Shown here piece by piece: positions 6,737-10,036 of a stretch of 10,036 bases of DNA (its first letter is position 1; every line of letters starts with the position of its first letter). The translations under genes and the position numbers were made by a program. This stretch comes from Nitrospina sp. (lineage in GTDB: Bacteria > Nitrospinota > Nitrospinia > Nitrospinales > VA-1). The DNA is taken from NCBI GenBank assembly GCA_018665625.1, contig JABJCF010000150.1:1-10036 (forward strand), read 5' to 3'. Under the pieces are notes generated by a model. The model saw only the letters and a list, made by a program, of their open reading frames with translations. It was not told the origin of the DNA and ran no database searches.

Positions 6737-6755
6737 CCTGCCGTTTAGTATTTTA
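6727..6755 (-). promoter_or_regulatory. Presumed WYL-regulator operator at its own promoter
   Basis: CGGAAG-N5-CTGCCG (6727-6743) plus 12 conserved AT-rich bases (TAAAATA and flank on the minus strand). The block is 24/29 identical to the one at 2825-2853. The arms are identical in the two copies while the centre varies (TAAAC here, AAAAT there), as expected for a dimer-binding site. Confidence 0.62.
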
Positions 6756-6761
6756 GTATAT

Positions 6762-6930
6762 TATGTTGGAAGGTGTGGTACGAAAGGTCAATTCCACTTA
6801 AGGAGAAACTGCCTGATGATTTGAGTGGTGTGGCACTGGGCAGGATGGTTGAAGAGGCTGGACAACAGGGAGTGGCGATAGGAGTTGCCTTTATCTCCAG
6901 ACCGCCACGGCACTTGCCAATACTCCCCAG
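6762..6930 (+). pseudogene. Possible coding remnant between the WYL promoter and the tRNA
   Basis: The 345 bases between the WYL operator and the tRNA (6744-7088) hold no complete gene. One plus-strand frame is open to a TAA near 6928, contains WYERSIPLKEKLPDDLSGVA and then RMVEEAGQQGVAIGVAFISR, and reads like protein, but it has no start codon or ribosome binding site. The complementary strand is also open over much of the same stretch, and base composition is visibly higher in GC than the cassette. I do not recognise a family. It may be the 3' end of a gene lost during island rearrangement, or chance. Confidence 0.25.
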
Positions 6931-7023
6931 CTAAGGGCTGAAAACTCTAGCCAAAATATGTATCCCCGTAGGATGCTACCCCCAATCCAACCAGCATAAG
7001 CCCTCTCTTGTTTTAAGTCCCGC

Positions 7024-7044
7024 AGTCTACATATAGTCTACACA
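7024..7044. repeat. Direct repeat AGTCTACAYA next to the tRNA terminator
   Basis: AGTCTACATA (7024-7033) and AGTCTACACA (7035-7044) are spaced 11 bases apart, one helical turn, and lie on the 3' side of the tRNA. Integrase arm-type or excisionase sites often look like this beside tRNA attachment sites, but no integrase is present here to test the idea. Confidence 0.35.
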
Positions 7045-7082
7045 AATAAAAAGGGCCATGAGACGAATCTCATAACCCCTTT
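7041..7082 (-). terminator. Intrinsic terminator of tRNA-Thr
   Basis: On the minus strand a 15-bp stem, including three G-U pairs, closes a TTCG loop (7064-7067) and is followed by TTTTTATTT. The strong GC core GGG/CCC and the T-tract make this a textbook rho-independent terminator, six bases past the tRNA CCA end. Confidence 0.85.
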
Positions 7083-7088
7083 AAATAC

Positions 7089-7163
<75 letters not shown>

Positions 7164-7192
7164 ATTTTTTTCGGTAGGGATTGAAAGAAGGT

Positions 7193-7222
7193 ACTTTACC
7201 TGTATTCTGCCTTAAAAATCAA
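7193..7222 (-). promoter_or_regulatory. Promoter candidate for tRNA-Thr
   Basis: TTGATT (7217-7222), 18 bases, TAAAGT (7193-7198), placed about 30 bases before the mature tRNA. The matches are moderate (four of six each). Confidence 0.3.
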
Positions 7223-7234
7223 CTGCAAAACATT

Positions 7235-7271
7235 CTGGATCGCCGCGTTCTCGCTGGTCACTCGCGATGAC
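7235..7271. repeat. Dispersed palindromic repeat, copy 1
   Basis: A 37-bp element beginning CTGGATCGCC and ending TCGCGATGAC, with inverted ends ATCGC/GCGAT. It has exactly the same length as, and similar ends to, copy 2 at 7372-7408. It belongs to the type of extragenic palindrome whose reverse strand reads GTCATCGCGA. The interval 7164-7467 contains no gene; this pair of repeats, a CT-rich palindrome and the tRNA promoter are what I can see in it. Confidence 0.65.
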
Positions 7272-7280
7272 ACAAAAAGG

Positions 7281-7307
7281 TTTCCCTCCCCTCAGGGAGA
7301 GGGGAAA
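7281..7307. repeat. GC-rich palindrome between the two dispersed repeats
   Basis: TTTCCCTCCCC and GGGGAAA arms around CTCAGGGAGA form an imperfect hairpin (CCCTC-T-CCC against GGGGAGGG on the minus strand). It resembles the common extragenic CCCTCTCCCTGAGGG element. Confidence 0.45.
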
Positions 7308-7371
7308 AACAAGTTTCTTTAATTATTTTAAGGCCTTGCGGTGCTTCAAATTTTAAACAAATATTTTTTGT

Positions 7372-7408
7372 CTGGATTGCCACATCGCCTGCGGCTCTTC
7401 GCAATGAC
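7372..7408. repeat. Dispersed palindromic repeat, copy 2
   Basis: A 37-bp element beginning CTGGATTGCC and ending TCGCAATGAC, with inverted ends ATTGC/GCAAT. It has 23 of 37 identities to copy 1. Its reverse strand begins GTCATTGCGA, the hallmark of a widespread family of genomic palindromes. Confidence 0.7.
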
Positions 7409-7467
7409 GACTGCAGGACCTTCCCCCATAATTACGCTTATGCAAAGGTCCCTGGAGAATAGTAAAT

Positions 7468-7704
7468 CTACTTCCCCTGCTTGGCTTCGTGCGCTTGCTG
7501 GCTCCATCCGCCATCGGGACCGCAACGTATGCAGCGGATTTGCTTGAACATTTCTTCCCAATCGGCATCGGTGGCAACATAATCTAAAATACACCGCAAA
7601 GCTTTGGACTTATCGCCCAATCGGTATTTATCGGTGGCATACTCCAACATTTTCACAAGGTCTTCCTGAACATCAAATTCAACGCTAATTTTTTTCCCCG
7701 CCAT
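7468..7704 (-). CDS. Small ribbon-helix-helix-like protein with a C-terminal CxxC
   Basis: A 78-residue protein. I place the start at the ATG at 7704, which has AAAGGA eight bases upstream; a longer frame reaching 7773 adds an implausible N-terminus. Residues 5-11 (KISVEFD) form a strand, followed by two helices (DLVKMLEYATDKY and DKSKALRCILDYV), a ribbon-helix-helix-like pattern. C58-I-R-C61 forms a CxxC just after the second helix region, and the tail is polar. The combination SKALRCxLDY with a later RCxRC recalls a conserved family of small hypothetical proteins in bacteria; its role is not known to me. A DNA- or metal-binding role is possible. It is divergent from the TPR gene, with 104 bases between the start codons. 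Confidence 0.75.
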   Translation of the reverse strand: MAGKKISVEFDVQEDLVKMLEYATDKYRLGDKSKALRCILDYVATDADWEEMFKQIRCIRCGPDGGWSQQAHEAKQGK

Positions 7705-7797
7705 ATTTATTTTCCTTTCCATGGTGAGCGACTGTGAGTGCATAATAATAGAGTAAAAAATATTTATGCCCAACTCAAATTATCTGCAAACAAATAT

Positions 7798-7807
7798 AGA
7801 GGCCTCT
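7798..7807 (+). promoter_or_regulatory. Ribosome binding site within a perfect palindrome
   Basis: AGAGGCCTCT is a 10-bp perfect palindrome one base before the ATG at 7809. Its left half, AGAGG, is the Shine-Dalgarno sequence, so its fit as a binding site supports this start. Whether the palindrome means anything more is unclear. Confidence 0.4.
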
Positions 7808-7808
7808 T

Positions 7809-9413
7809 ATGCTTAAAGTAATTATTTTTGCCGTGGTATCCCTCGGAATAAATATAGGGAGCTTTGCACAAGCATCGGAGCCTCAACTGGGCACTGTCTC
7901 GTTCCCCACCTCGGGTTCGAAAGCGGCACAACAACATTTTATTCGTGGTGTTGCCGCATTGCACTCCTTCTGGTACACAGAGGCTTTGAGCGCGTTTGAA
8001 CAATCCACTAAAAATGATCCTGATTTTGTAATGGGTTACTGGGGGCTTGCCATGGCCCACAACCACCCCCTATGGGAAGAACAAAATACTGAAGCGGCGA
8101 AGGCAGCGCTTGAAAAAATAAAGAACATCTCCAAATTAACCCAACGGGAACAGGATTATATTCACGCTGTGCAGCTTCTTTATGGGGATGGCGAAAAACA
8201 TATGCGCGATAAAGCCTATTCCCGAGCTATGGAAAATGTTTATCGCAATTATCCCGATGACCTGGAAGCCGCATGCTTTTTTAGTTTATCTAAATTGGGT
8301 GTTGCCAGGAACACGAAAAACAAATTAAGGCTGCAAGTTGAAGCGGGTAGTATCGCTTTGGATATTTTTCAAAAGAATCCTGATCATCCTTGTGCTGCTC
8401 ATTACGCCATCCATGCATTTGACAGTCCCGATCTGGCACGGCTTGCCCTGCCCTCAGCTAAGCGATACGCAAAAATTGCGCCGGAATCGCACCATGCGCA
8501 ACATATGTCAGCGCATATTTTTGTGCAGCTTGGCATGTGGTCGGATGCGGTGAATTCCAATAAAAACGGATGGGAAACATCTGTCGCCTGGGTTGAAAGA
8601 AAAAACCTTGCCCGCAGTAAACGCGATTATCATAGCTTGCAATGGCTACACTATTCCTATTTGCAACAAGGGTTAATGAATGAAGCGAAAGGTATTTTTA
8701 AAATTCAACAAAAGGATATGCTGGAAGGGATTCAGTCAAAATCCAATTTCAGGGCGGGGAAATATTATTACCGCATGCTTGCTGCAGCTGCTATTGAAAC
8801 GGAACAATGGGAATTGGCCGAACAACTCACACCGCCTGACGGATGGGAGCCAAAAAGTTTTTCTAAGGCAGGATTTCATTTTGTTCGCGGATTTTCTGCC
8901 GCCATGCAAGGAAAAATAAAAGAAGCCAATAAAAATCTTTCTGAACTAAAAGCGATAAGAGAAAAAGGGTTTCGCGAAAATTATTTCAAGCGAATAGAAA
9001 ATCTGGAAGTATGGGAACTGGAAATCGAAGCGGCAATAAAGCTAAACCAAAAAGATTATGAGGCTGCCATTCAGCTTGCAAAAAGAGCTACCGAAATTGA
9101 AGAAAAGCTTCCTGAGCCATCGGGTCCGCCGCGCATTTTAAAACCCACATATGAGTTATTAGGTGAAATTTATTTGCAAGCTGGAAAACCCATTCAAGCT
9201 TATGAAAAACTTTCTACTTCTTTACTGCGACATCCTAATCGAATTCGCTCTCTTGTAGGCGCGGCACGAGCAGCCCATGCGAAAGGCGATAGAGCCACTG
9301 CAAAAGAGACCTATCAGCAGGTGCTCAACCAATTGAAAAATGCCAACCCGGAATTGCGTGAATTAAAAGAAGCGAAAAATTTTGTAGAAATATTCTTGGG
9401 TCGAACCAGGTAG
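7809..9413 (+). CDS. Secreted tetratricopeptide-repeat protein
   Basis: A 534-residue protein with a signal peptide (residues 1 to about 22, cleavage after AQA or near it). The mature N-terminus carries FIRGVAALHSFWYTEALSAF and GYWGLAMAHNHPLW, the hallmark of a family of exported TPR proteins in which the first repeat reads HSFWY-x-E-A and is followed by YWGLAM. Helical repeats continue to the end, with clear TPR-like segments near residues 40-80, 370-430 and 445-520 (PTYELLGEIYLQAGKPIQAY). PSGPP near residue 437 is also typical of the family. It is presumably periplasmic or surface-linked, acting by protein binding; no enzymatic motif is seen. AGAGG supports the start. It converges with the TetR gene, the two stops being 26 bases apart, and faces the 78-residue gene at its 5' end. 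Confidence 0.88.
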   Translation: MLKVIIFAVVSLGINIGSFAQASEPQLGTVSFPTSGSKAAQQHFIRGVAALHSFWYTEALSAFEQSTKNDPDFVMGYWGLAMAHNHPLWEEQNTEAAKAALEKIKNISKLTQREQDYIHAVQLLYGDGEKHMRDKAYSRAMENVYRNYPDDLEAACFFSLSKLGVARNTKNKLRLQVEAGSIALDIFQKNPDHPCAAHYAIHAFDSPDLARLALPSAKRYAKIAPESHHAQHMSAHIFVQLGMWSDAVNSNKNGWETSVAWVERKNLARSKRDYHSLQWLHYSYLQQGLMNEAKGIFKIQQKDMLEGIQSKSNFRAGKYYYRMLAAAAIETEQWELAEQLTPPDGWEPKSFSKAGFHFVRGFSAAMQGKIKEANKNLSELKAIREKGFRENYFKRIENLEVWELEIEAAIKLNQKDYEAAIQLAKRATEIEEKLPEPSGPPRILKPTYELLGEIYLQAGKPIQAYEKLSTSLLRHPNRIRSLVGAARAAHAKGDRATAKETYQQVLNQLKNANPELRELKEAKNFVEIFLGRTR

Positions 9414-9439
9414 GCTATTCTATATATAGGGGTTGCTTC

Positions 9440-10027
9440 CTAAGTGGTTACTGCTTCTATGTGGGATGTAGAGTTTTGGATTAAAACCTTAGCTGCATTT
9501 TTTGCCCGGACCGCACTTAGGGAGGAGTTGTTCACCTGAGCCATGGTAATGGCGCCTTCAATTAACAGCATGAGCTGTTCAGATAATTCATCGGCACCCT
9601 GCAATTCTGCTTTTTCAATCAGGGTTTTTATGTAGCCGCGTGTTAACCCTTTTGCCTCCTGGCAAAAACGCCGGATCGGGGTGCCTTCTTCTGGATATTC
9701 CCCCATGGCGCCTACAAACAGGCAGCCGGAAAACTCATCTTCCCTGAACCATTCTTCCAGCACATCAAAAACCGCGAGCAAGCGGTCGGCCGGACTTTCT
9801 GTTTTCGCTTCGACCGCACGCATGAAATCATTTCTAGACCGCTCTTCGTAATGGCGTAGGGCAGCGAGAATCATTTCATCTTTTGACTTAAAGTGATGAT
9901 AAAGCGTTTTCTTGGTGATACCCGCCTTAGCCGAAATCGAATCAACCCCAACCCCGTGATAGCCCTTTTTGCAAAACAACCCCAACGCCGCTTGTAATAA
10001 TTGTTCCCGTTTGGATGATTTAGCCAT
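9440..10027 (-). CDS. TetR/AcrR-family transcriptional regulator
   Basis: A 195-residue protein of typical TetR length. Residues about 6-52 are the DNA-binding domain: helix 1 REQLLQAALGLFCKKGYHGV, then a helix-turn-helix VDSISAKAGITKKTLYHHFKSKDEM that matches the family signature closely. The remainder is an all-helical ligand-binding and dimerisation domain (GCLFVGAMGEYPEEGTP in the middle, LMLLIEGAITMAQV toward the end). The ligand cannot be told. The ATG at 10027 leaves only 9 bases of upstream sequence, so its promoter and operator, and any divergent target gene, lie outside the window. TetR regulators usually control an adjacent divergent gene, so the convergent TPR gene is not an obvious target. 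Confidence 0.93.
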   Translation of the reverse strand: MAKSSKREQLLQAALGLFCKKGYHGVGVDSISAKAGITKKTLYHHFKSKDEMILAALRHYEERSRNDFMRAVEAKTESPADRLLAVFDVLEEWFREDEFSGCLFVGAMGEYPEEGTPIRRFCQEAKGLTRGYIKTLIEKAELQGADELSEQLMLLIEGAITMAQVNNSSLSAVRAKNAAKVLIQNSTSHIEAVTT

Positions 10028-10036
10028 CTTACTCGC

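Noticed and set aside
7341..7594. Overlapping open frames on both strands between the tRNA and the 78-residue gene
   Set aside because: They run through the dispersed palindromes and the end of the real gene, lack ribosome binding sites, and have no protein-like pattern.
7705..7773. N-terminal extension of the 78-residue protein to 7773
   Set aside because: AAAGGA is well placed for the ATG at 7704, and the extension overlaps the intergenic region shared with the divergent TPR gene.
9420..9429. CTATATATAG palindrome between the convergent TPR and TetR genes as a bidirectional terminator
   Set aside because: It is all weak pairs with no loop and no T-tract on either strand.

Overview
The window reads as a bacterial chromosome segment, most likely from a member of the Pseudomonadota (probably a gammaproteobacterium, though nothing here fixes the genus). 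Support comes from an outer-membrane-type lipoprotein, a CCA-encoding tRNA-Thr with a classical intrinsic terminator, a secreted TPR protein and a TetR regulator of proteobacterial style, and a pair of short dispersed palindromic repeats of the CGTCATTGCGA type. No mobility enzyme is visible.

The window splits in two at the tRNA. Left of it (about 1-7088) is an AT-rich cassette with every gene on the minus strand. In order of transcription it holds a WYL-domain regulator (6659-5667), a large repeat protein B (5454-3754), a uracil-DNA-glycosylase-superfamily protein (3637-2969), an LPP20-like coiled-coil lipoprotein (2773-1613) with a small exported partner (1569-1147), and a second repeat protein A (982 to beyond the left edge). 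This cassette abuts the 3' end of a minus-strand tRNA-Thr(CGU), the usual position for an integrated genomic island. Right of the tRNA (7164-10036) is ordinary-looking chromosome: a short stretch of dispersed palindromes, a 78-residue ribbon-helix-helix-like protein, a secreted TPR protein diverging from it, and a convergent TetR-family regulator.

Four signals tie the left cassette together. (1) A 29-bp block carrying a near-palindrome, CGGAAG-N5-CTGCCG, lies upstream of both the WYL gene and the lipoprotein operon (24 of 29 positions identical). It is a strong candidate operator for the WYL protein, giving autoregulation plus control of the exported pair. (2) Proteins A and B share an N-terminal repeated module (two copies in A, four at an exact 54-residue period in B) but have unrelated C-terminal parts. 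(3) A and B share a conserved promoter block, TTGAAT-N17-TAAAAT-N9-CCAAAA, 78 to 84 nt upstream of their start codons. (4) The UDG-like gene and the lipoprotein gene each have a perfect inverted repeat in their leader region.

Taken together, the left cassette looks like a regulated accessory system: a ligand-sensing WYL switch, a nucleic-acid enzyme fold, an envelope lipoprotein pair and two modular repeat proteins. I do not recognise it as a named system. Its function, and whether the two promoter classes belong to one regulon, are inference.
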